Assembly (NCBI RefSeq): GCF_030122845.1
Contig: NZ_CP126084.1
Location: forward strand, 3,348,001-3,412,000
Direction: 5' to 3'
Length of the DNA stretch: 64,000 nucleotides
Source of the DNA: Paenibacillus woosongensis
Lineage (GTDB): Bacteria; Bacillota; Bacilli; Paenibacillales; Paenibacillaceae
The translations under genes and the position numbers were made by a program. The notes under the pieces are model-generated. The model was not told the origin of the DNA. It was given only the letters and a program-made list of their open reading frames with translations, and did no database searches. Below are positions 7,726-16,704 of the stretch, in pieces; position 1 is the first letter of the stretch, and every line of letters starts with the position of its first letter.

Positions 7726-10263
7726 TTACATCAGCATCTGCGGGTCAACATCGATGCTGATTTGCAGTGACGCATCCCGCAGTTGACCCATCATAGCCGC
7801 TGAAATCTCGCGAACAAGAGACACCGCATCCAGATCTCCCCGATATTTTACCATACATTGGAACCGGTATCGGTTCTTGATGCGGGGGAGCGGCGAGGCT
7901 ACAGGCCCGAGAACGTCTAGCGCCTCTGCCGTCCGCCGGTCCAAATCGCCGAACCAGCCGAGACGCTGCGCCTTGCCCCGCAATTCGCTGGCGAAGTTCT
8001 CCGCCATCCGCAGCAGTACAGGAAGCTGCTCATGGGAGAGAGTTACGAGGATCAGGCGGCTATAAGGCGGGTAATGCAGCATTTTGCGGTGCTGCAGCTC
8101 TTCCCTTACAAAGGAATGATAATCATGCCTGCTGGAATGTATGATCGAATAATGCTCCGGCATATACGTTTGAATATATACTTCGCCCGGCAGCTGATGG
8201 CGTCCGGCCCGCCCGGCCACCTGGGTCAGCAGCTGGAACGTTTTTTCCGCCGAACGGAAATCGGGCAAATTCAGCGCCGTATCTGCAGCGATTACGCCAA
8301 CGAGCGTCACTTCCGGGAAGTCCAGGCCTTTAGCGACCATTTGCGTGCCGAGCAGCACATCGCCTTTCTTCTCCCGAAACGCCTGCAGCAATTTCTCATG
8401 CGAGCCCTTCTCGCTCGTCGTATCCACATCCATGCGAATAACCCGGATACCCGGGAATAGCTTGGACAGTTCGCCCTCTACCCTTTGCGTCCCCGTTCCA
8501 AAATAGCGGATATGCTCGCTTTGGCACTCTGGGCACTCCGTAGGGGTAGGGGTCGCATAACCGCAATAATGGCATCTTAAGTTGTTGGACTTCTGATGAT
8601 ATGTCAGCGATATGTCGCACTCCGGACATTCCGCCACATAACCGCAGGTCCGGCACATGACGAACGTCGAGTATCCGCGACGGTTAAGGAACAGCACAGT
8701 CTGTTCCCCCCGCTCGATCCGCTGGGCGATTCCCTGATGCAGAGCCCGGCTGAACATGGAGCGGTTGCCCTCTCGCAGTTCTTCGCGCATGTCGATGATT
8801 TGAACGCCGGGCAGACGGCTGCCCGAGGGGCGCTGCTTCATCTCAAGAATCATTGGAGCGAAATCATCGCTGCTCAGTGATCGCGCGGCATGATAGCTCT
8901 CCAGCGAAGGCGTCGCCGAGCCTAGAATGACCGCAGCGCCATGCTGACGAGCCCGTTCTACCGCCACATCCCGCGCATGATATTTCGGCGTTTCCTCCTG
9001 CTTGTAGGATGTTTCATGTTCTTCGTCCATGACGATCAGTCCCAGATCAGCAAAAGGAGCGAACACGGCGGAACGTGCTCCGATCGCTACCTGGACGCGG
9101 CCCTCGCGGATTTTCCGCCATTCATCATAGCGCTCGCCGGTCGACAGGCGGCTATGCATCACGGCGACCTTGCTGCCGAACCTCCCCTTGAAACGCTCCA
9201 CCATTTGCGGGGTCAGCGATATTTCCGGAACGAGGACGATCGCCTGCCGGCCCTGCGAAATGCAGCGCTCGATCGTTTGCAAATAGACCTCCGTCTTCCC
9301 GCTGCCGGTCACTCCGTGCAGCAGAAACACGCGCTGCCGGCGGGAATCGATCGCCTCGGCAAGATAACGGTAGACGTTCTCTTGCTCGGGCGTGCGTTCC
9401 AGCGGCTTCGTGGCCTTGAAACGGCGATCCTGGTATGGATCGCGGAACACCTCTACGTCTGTAATCGTTGCATAGCCTTTATCCGCAAGGCTCTTGACCG
9501 TCCCGGCCGTAACACGCAGCGTGGACAGTACTTCCTGCATCGATAAGGGAACGCCCACTTCCAGCAGGAACTGCAGTACCTCCTGCTGGCGGCGCGCCTT
9601 TCCTCCAAACGAAGCAAGCGCCTCTTTGGCAGCTTCCCCGCTGACGGCTGCAGCAACGGTTTTTACGGTTTTTTTCCTGATCCGGTCTTTAATCGCCTGG
9701 CTCTCGAATAATATCCCTTGTCCAAGCAAGTTCTTAATCACTTCAACTTTATCTGGATAACGGCCGCTTAAATGAGCCATCGTCACCGGGCCAGCCTGGT
9801 GGATATAACCGACGATCTCACGTTCAGCGGGACCCAGAAGGGCCTGTGAGTCGAACAGAACCCCCGGTTCTGCTGTCTCCTCCCCTTCATTCGCATGCTC
9901 ATCGGCGACGTGAATATATCTTTCCGCCTTGCCCTTTAATGCCGAAGGAATCATGGCCTGCAACGCCGAAATCATGCTGCAGGCATATTTGCGGCTCATC
10001 CATGCCGCCAGCTCCACCAAATCCGGAGGCAGCGGGGGCAGCAGATCAAGCAGTTCATCAATCGGCTTCATTTTCGAAGAATCCATCTCCAGCTCTTCAT
10101 GCAGGGAGACGACGAACCCTTGTACGGTCCGGCGGCCAAAAGGCACCCCGACCCGGCTCCCCACTTCAATCCAACTGCTCATGGACTCAGGAATCAAATA
10201 ATCAAAAGGCCGGTCGGTTTCCCGGCTCGGCACATCGACAATTACTTTAGCCATTCTGTACAT
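7726..10263 (-). CDS. priA: Primosomal protein N' (replication restart helicase PriA)
   Basis: 845 residues; a 3'-to-5' DNA helicase that reloads the replisome at stalled forks. An N-terminal DNA-binding domain (VIVDVPSRETDRPFDYLIPE) is followed by Walker A (GVTGSGKTEVY), DEEH box (VMDEEHETSYKQ), a zinc-binding insert with eight cysteines (CRTCGYVAECPECD and CHYCGY..CPEC) and the C-terminal helicase motif QVAGRAGR. The first ATG overlaps the coaBC stop (TAATG); an ATG three codons later is an alternative. Both arrangements fit tight coupling to coaBC. Confidence 0.96.
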   Translation of the reverse strand: MYRMAKVIVDVPSRETDRPFDYLIPESMSSWIEVGSRVGVPFGRRTVQGFVVSLHEELEMDSSKMKPIDELLDLLPPLPPDLVELAAWMSRKYACSMISALQAMIPSALKGKAERYIHVADEHANEGEETAEPGVLFDSQALLGPAEREIVGYIHQAGPVTMAHLSGRYPDKVEVIKNLLGQGILFESQAIKDRIRKKTVKTVAAAVSGEAAKEALASFGGKARRQQEVLQFLLEVGVPLSMQEVLSTLRVTAGTVKSLADKGYATITDVEVFRDPYQDRRFKATKPLERTPEQENVYRYLAEAIDSRRQRVFLLHGVTGSGKTEVYLQTIERCISQGRQAIVLVPEISLTPQMVERFKGRFGSKVAVMHSRLSTGERYDEWRKIREGRVQVAIGARSAVFAPFADLGLIVMDEEHETSYKQEETPKYHARDVAVERARQHGAAVILGSATPSLESYHAARSLSSDDFAPMILEMKQRPSGSRLPGVQIIDMREELREGNRSMFSRALHQGIAQRIERGEQTVLFLNRRGYSTFVMCRTCGYVAECPECDISLTYHQKSNNLRCHYCGYATPTPTECPECQSEHIRYFGTGTQRVEGELSKLFPGIRVIRMDVDTTSEKGSHEKLLQAFREKKGDVLLGTQMVAKGLDFPEVTLVGVIAADTALNLPDFRSAEKTFQLLTQVAGRAGRHQLPGEVYIQTYMPEHYSIIHSSRHDYHSFVREELQHRKMLHYPPYSRLILVTLSHEQLPVLLRMAENFASELRGKAQRLGWFGDLDRRTAEALDVLGPVASPLPRIKNRYRFQCMVKYRGDLDAVSLVREISAAMMGQLRDASLQISIDVDPQMLM

Positions 10264-11492
10264 TACTTCGACTCTCCCGTCAAACGCGCCGCGGCCAGCT
10301 CCATAATCCTGAGCCCGATTTCCTCCTTGGACGCCTGCGGAATCGTCTCTACCAGTCCATTGGCATCGAATACATGCACAATATTTGTATCGGTGCCAAA
10401 GCCCGCACCCTCGGCAGTTACATCGTTAGCTATAATAAGATCACAGTTTTTACGCCGCAGCTTGTCCATCGCATGCTCCTCAAGACGATCCGTCTCGGCG
10501 GCAAATCCGATGACAAATTGCGACCGTTTGCTCCGCCCCAATGTCTCCAGAATGTCGATGTTCTTGACGAGCTCCAATGTCATGGAATCCCCAGACTTCT
10601 TGATCTTGCGGTCGGCAGCCTGTTTAGGACGGTAATCCGCAACGGCAGCCGCTTTGACGAGAATATCGGTATCCGCCCACAGCGTGTTGACCGCTTCATA
10701 CATATCCTGGGCAGACTCGACGCGAACGAGAGACAATCCCTCCCGGTGAAGCGGCGGGGATACGTCCGGCCGGCCCGCGACAATCGTTACTTCCGCCCCC
10801 AGATCCAAGGCTGCCTTCGCGATCGCAAATCCCATCTTGCCAGACGAATCGTTCGTAATATAACGTACGGGGTCCAGCCGCTCCACCGTCCCGCCCGCGG
10901 TAACAATGACCTTTTTGCCCGCCAGCGGCCGCTGAGCCACACGCTCCTGGCGGGTAAAATAAGCCTCGACCGCAGCAATAATATTTTCCGGCTCCTCCAT
11001 CCGGCCTTTTCCTGTATAACCGCAGGCTAGCAGACCACTTCCTGGTTCCACCATCATTACTCCGCGAGCGGTAAGCTCCGCTAAATTACGGGTCACTGCC
11101 GGATGGGTATACATATGGACGTTCATCGCCGGAGCCAGCATGATGGGAGCCTCTGTCGCAAGCAATGTAGTGGATAACATATCATCCGCCAGCCCTACGG
11201 TCATTTTGGCGATGATATTTGCGGTAGCCGGCGCGATCAGCACCAGATCAGCCCAATCCGCAAGGTCGATGTGCGCGATGACCTGCGGGTTCTTCTCATC
11301 AAACGTATCCGTGTAGACAGGGTGCTTGGACAGCGCCTGCAGCGTCAGCTCCGAAATGAACTTCGTCGCCGATTCCGTCATAATGACGCGGACCTCTGCG
11401 CCTTGCTGCACGAGCTTGCTGCAGAGCGATGCCGCCTTGAAGGCAGCGATGCCGCCGGTAACCCCCAGCAGTATTTTTTTGCCGGTTAACAT
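10263..11492 (-). CDS. coaBC: Bifunctional phosphopantothenoylcysteine decarboxylase / phosphopantothenate-cysteine ligase
   Basis: Catalyses two steps of coenzyme A synthesis: ligation of cysteine to 4'-phosphopantothenate (C-terminal CoaB domain) and FMN-dependent decarboxylation (N-terminal CoaC domain). CoaC shows the flavoprotein N-terminus GVTGGIAAFKA, the PAMN motif (PAMNVHMYTHP) and the active-site cysteine region GLLACGYTGKGRM. CoaB begins near residue 190 (GKKVIVTAGGT) and contains NDSSGKMGFAIA. Length 409 is normal. A tandem terminator separates it from rpoZ upstream, so coaBC-priA-def-fmt-rsmB may rely partly on read-through or on its own promoter. Confidence 0.96.
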   Translation of the reverse strand: MLTGKKILLGVTGGIAAFKAASLCSKLVQQGAEVRVIMTESATKFISELTLQALSKHPVYTDTFDEKNPQVIAHIDLADWADLVLIAPATANIIAKMTVGLADDMLSTTLLATEAPIMLAPAMNVHMYTHPAVTRNLAELTARGVMMVEPGSGLLACGYTGKGRMEEPENIIAAVEAYFTRQERVAQRPLAGKKVIVTAGGTVERLDPVRYITNDSSGKMGFAIAKAALDLGAEVTIVAGRPDVSPPLHREGLSLVRVESAQDMYEAVNTLWADTDILVKAAAVADYRPKQAADRKIKKSGDSMTLELVKNIDILETLGRSKRSQFVIGFAAETDRLEEHAMDKLRRKNCDLIIANDVTAEGAGFGTDTNIVHVFDANGLVETIPQASKEEIGLRIMELAAARLTGESK

Positions 11493-11530
11493 CGGTGATC
11501 CCCTCTCTTTCCGCCCCTAATCCTTACAGA

Positions 11531-11577
11531 AAAAAACAACAACCTCGCGGTTGTCGTGAAAAAAACACTAAAAGTGT
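11531..11577 (-). terminator. Tandem weak terminators between rpoZ and coaBC
   Basis: Two small hairpins each followed on the minus strand by a T run. The first in transcription order is ACACT-AAA-AGTGT at 11565-11577 with seven T. The second is ACAACC-TCGC-GGTTGT at 11539-11554, then six T at 11531-11536. Both stems are short (5-6 bp), so partial attenuation rather than a full stop is likely. Confidence 0.6.
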
Positions 11578-11604
11578 CTAATAGCAGCCCGGAGGCCATG
11601 CTTC

Positions 11605-11826
11605 TTATTCGTCAGCGTTCTGGTTCTCGCCTTCATCCCGCTTGATCTTGATGAAATCTCCGTAAATTTCCTCCAGCGCCACGCCGACCTGCTTATGGGA
11701 TTTCGGCTGCTGCAATTCGCTCTTATCACCTTCTCTGAGCTGTCTTGCTCTGCGGGATGCAGCTACAACCAGGGAGTATTTACTGTCGACTTTATCCAGC
11801 ATTTTATCAATAGATGGATACAACAT
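11605..11826 (-). CDS. rpoZ: RNA polymerase omega subunit
   Basis: 73 residues when started at the ATG at 11826 (MLYPSIDKMLDKVDSKYSLV), which has GAGGTG nine bases upstream. A GTG at 11838 lies inside that ribosome-binding site and is unlikely to be the start. The conserved omega core (SKYSLVVAASRRARQL and VGVALEEIYGDFI) is present. Omega stabilises the beta' subunit. It follows gmk by 53 bp, the standard Firmicute order, and is itself followed by tandem weak terminators. Confidence 0.94.
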   Translation of the reverse strand: MLYPSIDKMLDKVDSKYSLVVAASRRARQLREGDKSELQQPKSHKQVGVALEEIYGDFIKIKRDEGENQNADE

Positions 11827-11879
11827 ATTCAACAACACCTCTTCAAGTATTCATCGAATCACAGCACAGCTGCGCTCGG

Positions 11880-12452
11880 TTATTTCCTGACTTTGCAATG
11901 CTCGGCTGTAATGATGGCTTCAATTCTCTTGCAGGCCAGATCGATTTCGTCGTTAACGACGGCGTAATCATAGTGTTTGAGCAGGGCGATTTCATCCGCA
12001 GCCACGGACATCCGGTGATCAATCGTCGCCTGATTCTCCGTACCGCGCCCTTGAATCCGCCCTTTCAGCTCGTCCAAGGATGGCGGGAGCAGGAACACGA
12101 ATATGCCCTCCGGGAACTTCTCCTTCACCTTCAGCGCGCCCTGAACCTCAATTTCCAAAATGATATCCTTGCCGCTCTCGATCGTCTGCTCCACGAAATC
12201 GCGCGGAGTCCCATAATAGTTGCCGACATACTCCGCATATTCAAGCAGCTGGTCGTTCTGGATCATTTCAACAAACTGTTCGCGGGTCTTAAAAAAATAA
12301 TTTACACCGTGCTCCTCGCCGAGCCGCGGCTGCCTTGTCGTCGCAGACACGGAATACACAAGCTCGGGCAAACGATGCCTCAATTCATTGCAGACCGTTC
12401 CTTTCCCCACTCCGGACGGTCCAGATAATACGATAAGTAGCCCTTTTGCCAT
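11880..12452 (-). CDS. gmk: Guanylate kinase
   Basis: ATP-dependent conversion of GMP to GDP. Walker [11 protein letters not shown] lies near the N-terminus and the GMP-binding stretch [19 protein letters not shown] follows. Two starts are possible: the ATG at 12464 overlaps the remA stop (TAATG) but has no ribosome-binding site, whereas the ATG at 12452 has GGAGAG just upstream, so I use 12452 (190 residues). Belongs to the yicC-remA-gmk-rpoZ unit. Confidence 0.95.
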   Translation of the reverse strand: MAKGLLIVLSGPSGVGKGTVCNELRHRLPELVYSVSATTRQPRLGEEHGVNYFFKTREQFVEMIQNDQLLEYAEYVGNYYGTPRDFVEQTIESGKDIILEIEVQGALKVKEKFPEGIFVFLLPPSLDELKGRIQGRGTENQATIDHRMSVAADEIALLKHYDYAVVNDEIDLACKRIEAIITAEHCKVRK

Positions 12453-12463
12453 TGTTCTCTCCA

Positions 12464-12724
12464 TTATTCGTCGTTGTCGTCGTCTTTGATGGATAGACGA
12501 TGCGCGACCGTCTCCGGCTGTACCGCCGATAAAATGACATGGTCGCTATCCGTGATGATAACCGCCCGGGTACGGCGCCCATAAGTGGCGTCGATGAGCA
12601 TATGACGGTCTCTCGCCTCTTGAATAATCCGCTTGATCGGAGCGGACTCCGGGCTGACAATGGAAATGATGCGATTTGCCGATACGATATTTCCAAAACC
12701 GATGTTAATAAGTTTAATTGCCAT
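12464..12724 (-). CDS. remA: Extracellular matrix regulator RemA (DUF370)
   Basis: 86 residues matching the RemA/DUF370 family ([20 protein letters not shown] and [19 protein letters not shown]). In Bacillus subtilis RemA is a DNA-binding activator of biofilm matrix and osmoprotection genes and forms oligomeric rings. It sits between yicC and gmk exactly as in Bacillus (ylzA position). The acidic tail DDDNDE is typical. Confidence 0.93.
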   Translation of the reverse strand: MAIKLINIGFGNIVSANRIISIVSPESAPIKRIIQEARDRHMLIDATYGRRTRAVIITDSDHVILSAVQPETVAHRLSIKDDDNDE

Positions 12725-12775
12725 GGTTAGGTAGTTCCCCCTAATTTTCTCGATTCGTTTGCAAACCGTGGAGCC

Positions 12776-13666
12776 TCACTCCATATTTGCCGCCTGCTCG
12801 CGAATCTTCTCCAATTCTGCTTTCATTTCCAAAACACGGTTGACTAAAGCCAAGTGGTTGGCCTTTGATCCGATCGTATTAGTTTCGCGATTCATTTCCT
12901 GTATTAAAAAGTCCAGCTTGCGCCCGATCGGCTCGCGGGTATTCAGCAATCCGCGGCACTGCTCGAAATGGCTCTTCAATCGGATCAGTTCCTCGTCGAT
13001 GTTGGACCGATCCGCAAACAGCGCAATCTCCATCGCAAATCTCTGCTCATCCAGCGCGCCGTCAAACAATTCATTGAGTCGGCCTTGCAAGCGGGCGCGG
13101 TAATCGCTCACCACTTCCGGAGCGAGCCTTACGATTTCGGCATGAAGCTCATCCAGCTTCAGCAGCCGGCTCTCCAAATCGCGAACGAGATGAAGCCCCT
13201 CCTTCTCGCGCATGCGCAGCAGCCCGGACACCGCCTCCTCCAGCCCGTCCTGCAGCACGCTCTCCCATTCGTCATCTTGCGAGATGGCTTCCTCCCCGGA
13301 CAGATCGGGAGCCGTTAACACATCAGGCAGGGTCAAAATGTCCCTGGCCGTGAGATCTGCCTTTACACCGTAACTCCGGTTAAGCTCCTCAGCCGCCTGC
13401 AAGTAAGACTGCACCATGGAAGAATTCAATACAAATGGCAAAGAGCTGCTGTCGTCGCGCTCTTTGCTAATGTATACGTCAATCCGGCCACGCTTGACAT
13501 GCCGCTGCACAAGACGCCGCAGCCCATCCTCATAACATGTCCATTCCCGGGGCATGCGAAGAACGATTTCGGCATACCGGTGATTGACGGATTTAATTTC
13601 AAATTGAATAACATAACCGCCGTAACGCCTGGCGGACTGTCCGTATCCTGTCATACTGTGAGACAT
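12776..13666 (-). CDS. yicC: YicC/YloC family endoribonuclease-like protein
   Basis: 296 residues from the ATG at 13666 (MSHSMTGYGQ), the invariant N-terminus of the family. The N-terminal half contains the motif EIKSVNHRY and the C-terminal part ends in the conserved FLIQEMNRETNTIGSKAN. E. coli YicC was described as an endoribonuclease that acts on an sRNA; the role in Firmicutes (YloC) is not settled. It starts 35 bp after yitJ and leads the remA-gmk-rpoZ block. A GTG three codons earlier is a weaker start. Confidence 0.93.
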   Translation of the reverse strand: MSHSMTGYGQSARRYGGYVIQFEIKSVNHRYAEIVLRMPREWTCYEDGLRRLVQRHVKRGRIDVYISKERDDSSSLPFVLNSSMVQSYLQAAEELNRSYGVKADLTARDILTLPDVLTAPDLSGEEAISQDDEWESVLQDGLEEAVSGLLRMREKEGLHLVRDLESRLLKLDELHAEIVRLAPEVVSDYRARLQGRLNELFDGALDEQRFAMEIALFADRSNIDEELIRLKSHFEQCRGLLNTREPIGRKLDFLIQEMNRETNTIGSKANHLALVNRVLEMKAELEKIREQAANME

Positions 13667-13701
13667 AGGTATCACATCCGTTACCCTATTGTAATTGATA
13701 A

Positions 13702-15591
13702 TTATGAACGAGACAAGTAGCGTGATCGATGTGCGGATTTCTCCCAGACATAATTACTCAAAATGACGCTCATTTCATAAAACATAAACGGAGTTATCAA
13801 ATAAATGCCGTTAAAATGCTCCATAGCCGTGTCCAGCAATTCCTTGGCGATTTCCACGCCGACTTTGCGGCCTTCCTCTCCCTGCAGCCCTTCCATCCGC
13901 TTTCTGACGCTGTCTGATAGCTGGATGCCGGGAACCTCGTTGTGCAGATACTCGGCATTTTTGCCGCTGGCCAGCGGCATAATGCCGATGAAGATCGGGA
14001 CATCCAGGTGAGCGGTCGCCTCTTTGACCGCAACGATCAGCTCAGGATCGTAGACTGGCTGTGTCATGATATAGTCCGCGCCAGAGGCGATCTTTTTCTC
14101 CAGACGCTCGACGGCTTTATGCAAATGCTTCACGTTCGGGTTGAAGGCGGCGCCGACGACGAACTTCGCCTTTTGCTTCAGCGGCTTGCCCGAGAAGGCG
14201 ATCCCTTCGTTAAGCTGCTTGATCATGCGGATGATTTCAAAGGAAGTCAAATCATATACCGAGCTTGAACCGGGCAAATCGCCGAAGCGGGCCGGATCGC
14301 CGGTAACGGCCAGAACATGGTCGATGCCAAGGGCATCAAAGCCCATCATGTGCGACTGGGTACCGATCAGGTTACGGTCGCGGCAGGCAATATGAATGAG
14401 CGGACGCAGCCCCGTCTCGGACTGGACAAGATGTCCCAGCGCCATATTGCTCATCCGCGTGACAGCCAGCGAGTTATCGGCCAGGGTCAGGGCATCGACT
14501 CCCGCCTCCTTCAGAGCGGCTGCTCCATCCATAAATCTGCGGATATCCAGATCGCGCGGCGGATCGAGCTCGACGATGACCGTATGGCGCTCTTTCACGA
14601 GATCCACGATGCTCGGCTCTGCAGCTTGCCCCCCGAAGCTCTCCCCAGCCTGATTTTCCCGTTCAGCAGCGATGATGGAAGGCCTTACCTCCGGCAGAGC
14701 CGACCCTTCCTGGAGCGGCTGGGCCGTGTAATCGGCGAGCGCCCCGGCAATTGCGGAAATATGCTCCGGCGTCGTGCCGCAGCAGCCGCCAACCAGCCGG
14801 GCACCCAGGTCGGCGAAGGAAAGCGCACATTCACCGAAATACTCCGGGGTTGCTCCATATACATATTCTCCATCTATATAGTCCGCTAAACCCGCATTCG
14901 GGAAAACGGACAGCGGAATATCAAGCGGGCCCCCAAGACGCTCCATTACGCTCATGATCCCCTTAGGGCCTGAATGGCAATTGAAGCCGAGTACGTCGGC
15001 GCCCTCCTGGCGCAAAACTCCGAAGGCCTCCTTAATACTGTAGCCGTCCAAGGTTCGGCCTAGCTGATCGACAGCGAACTGGCAGATGACAGGAATTGAA
15101 GTATGCTGCCGCGCTTTGCCTAGCGCAATCCGCATTTCCTCCAGATCATAGAAGGTTTCGAACAGAAGCGCATCAACATCTTCCGTCAGCAAAGCGGCAA
15201 TTTGCTGCTCATAATATTTATTCAGCTCCGGAACGGAGACGTTGACCCTTTTCCCGCCGCGAATCGACCCTACCGCCCCGGCAACATAAGCGTCTGTGCC
15301 CGCTACGCTTCTGGCGATGCGTACGGCAGCTTTGTTGATTTCCTCCACCTTGGATTCCAATCCGAACTTAGCGAGCTTATAATAATTCGCCGAGAATGTG
15401 TTCGTCTCCAGCAGCTGCGCCCCAGCCTCTATATAACGGCGATGGACGTCGCCAATGACTTCAGGTCTTAGTAAATTAAACTCTTCATAAGAAATGCCCA
15501 CGGGAAAACCGAGCTGATATAAATAAGTGCCCAGCGCCCCATCCCCGATCAGTACCTCGTGCTTCATTTTCTCGCGTAAATCCGGCCTCAT
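13702..15591 (-). CDS. yitJ: Bifunctional homocysteine S-methyltransferase / methylenetetrahydrofolate reductase (YitJ type)
   Basis: 629 residues from the ATG at 15591, which has GGAGG eight bases upstream. The N-terminal half is a homocysteine methyltransferase barrel with zinc-ligand cysteines in GFNCHSGP and VGGCCGTTPEH. The C-terminal half (from about residue 330, HTVIVELDPPRDLDIRRF) is a MetF-like methylenetetrahydrofolate reductase. Together they would make and use methyltetrahydrofolate for methionine synthesis. The B. subtilis homologue is controlled by a SAM riboswitch; I find no S-box-like leader here in the 160 bp upstream. It is followed closely by yicC. Confidence 0.92.
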   Translation of the reverse strand: MRPDLREKMKHEVLIGDGALGTYLYQLGFPVGISYEEFNLLRPEVIGDVHRRYIEAGAQLLETNTFSANYYKLAKFGLESKVEEINKAAVRIARSVAGTDAYVAGAVGSIRGGKRVNVSVPELNKYYEQQIAALLTEDVDALLFETFYDLEEMRIALGKARQHTSIPVICQFAVDQLGRTLDGYSIKEAFGVLRQEGADVLGFNCHSGPKGIMSVMERLGGPLDIPLSVFPNAGLADYIDGEYVYGATPEYFGECALSFADLGARLVGGCCGTTPEHISAIAGALADYTAQPLQEGSALPEVRPSIIAAERENQAGESFGGQAAEPSIVDLVKERHTVIVELDPPRDLDIRRFMDGAAALKEAGVDALTLADNSLAVTRMSNMALGHLVQSETGLRPLIHIACRDRNLIGTQSHMMGFDALGIDHVLAVTGDPARFGDLPGSSSVYDLTSFEIIRMIKQLNEGIAFSGKPLKQKAKFVVGAAFNPNVKHLHKAVERLEKKIASGADYIMTQPVYDPELIVAVKEATAHLDVPIFIGIMPLASGKNAEYLHNEVPGIQLSDSVRKRMEGLQGEEGRKVGVEIAKELLDTAMEHFNGIYLITPFMFYEMSVILSNYVWEKSAHRSRYLSRS

Positions 15592-15750
15592 ATTCCTTAC
15601 CTCCACAGCCCACATTCTATTTCAAGACCTATCGCAAACTCGTTTTCATTCTAATGTACCACAAAATCAGGCTGAATGGTTAGAAAAAGCATCGTACCCT
15701 CTAGCCGCGAGCGCTGCCATTCCCTACCATCGAACAGGTTTTGAGAGAGC

Positions 15751-15780
15751 AAAAAAGAAGAGGCCTCCTGGCCTCTTCTT
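15751..15780 (-). terminator. Intrinsic terminator of dapF
   Basis: A perfect 11-bp stem with a TCCT loop (15755-15780) followed by six T on the minus strand. The hairpin begins within the dapF stop codon. Confidence 0.92.
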
Positions 15781-16621
15781 AGCGCAATTGCCCGATCCTC
15801 CCTTCGTACACCGTCTCCGCAGGACCGCTCATGTATACATGGTTATCCGCTTCGCTCCATTCCACATATAAATCACCGCCCGCGAGGCCGATCCAGGCTG
15901 CGCGGTCTGTATATCCATGCAGAACGGAGGCGACCAGCGTAGCGCAGGCGCCGGTTCCACAGGCCAGGGTTGAGCCGGCGCCCCGTTCCCATACCCGCAT
16001 CTCCACGCGGTCCCGGGCCGTAACTGTAGCGAATTCGACATTTGTTTTTTGCGGGAAAATAGGATGCTCCTCGAGCATGGGCCCCCACTTATACAGATCA
16101 AACACAGCTGCATCTTCGACATAAATAACGCAGTGGGGGTTGCCCATGGAGACCGCCGTAAACCTAAATCGCTGTCCGCTCACTTCCAGCGGCCAATCCA
16201 GAACGGGGCTTGCTTCCAGCGTGGTCGGAATGGCGCGCCCGCGGAGAATCGGCTCCCCCATGTCGATGCGCACGGACAAGACGGCGCCTGAATCCGTCTT
16301 CAACTCCGCCTGCTGCACGCCAGCGCCCAACGTTTCAATGCTGACCTTCCCTCGGTCGATATACCCCTTCTCATACACGTACTTGCAGACGCAGCGAATG
16401 GCGTTCCCGCACTGCTCCGCCTCTGTTCCGTCGGAATTAAAGATCCTCATTTGGAAGTCCGCCCGCTCCGACGGCAAAATAAACACCAATCCGTCGGCCC
16501 CCGCGCCGAAATAGCGATCGCACCATTTCACAGCGAGAGAAGAAGCATGCTCCGGCAGCTCCTTCTCTCCGTCAATCACAAGGAAATCATTTCCGAGCCC
16601 GTGCATTTTCGTAAATTTCAT
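15779..16621 (-). CDS. dapF: Diaminopimelate epimerase
   Basis: Interconverts LL- and meso-diaminopimelate for lysine and peptidoglycan synthesis. N-terminus MKFTKMHGLGNDFLVIDG is diagnostic. The two catalytic cysteines lie in CGNAIRC and LACGTGACATLVA. I start at the ATG at 16621 (280 residues) with AGGGGTGG upstream; a GTG at 16630 lies in that ribosome-binding site. It lies 83 bp downstream of the Ca2+-ATPase gene on the same strand. Confidence 0.95.
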   Translation of the reverse strand: MKFTKMHGLGNDFLVIDGEKELPEHASSLAVKWCDRYFGAGADGLVFILPSERADFQMRIFNSDGTEAEQCGNAIRCVCKYVYEKGYIDRGKVSIETLGAGVQQAELKTDSGAVLSVRIDMGEPILRGRAIPTTLEASPVLDWPLEVSGQRFRFTAVSMGNPHCVIYVEDAAVFDLYKWGPMLEEHPIFPQKTNVEFATVTARDRVEMRVWERGAGSTLACGTGACATLVASVLHGYTDRAAWIGLAGGDLYVEWSEADNHVYMSGPAETVYEGRIGQLR

Positions 16622-16704
16622 CAAAACCACCCCTTCAAGCTTTGGCCAGCAAAGCTAAACTATGGGGTTAGTCTATAATTTGAGGGCTCGAAAAGGTATT
16701 GATT

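Noticed and set aside
15592..15750. SAM riboswitch before yitJ
   Set aside because: No S-box-like conserved core or anti-terminator was found on the minus strand.
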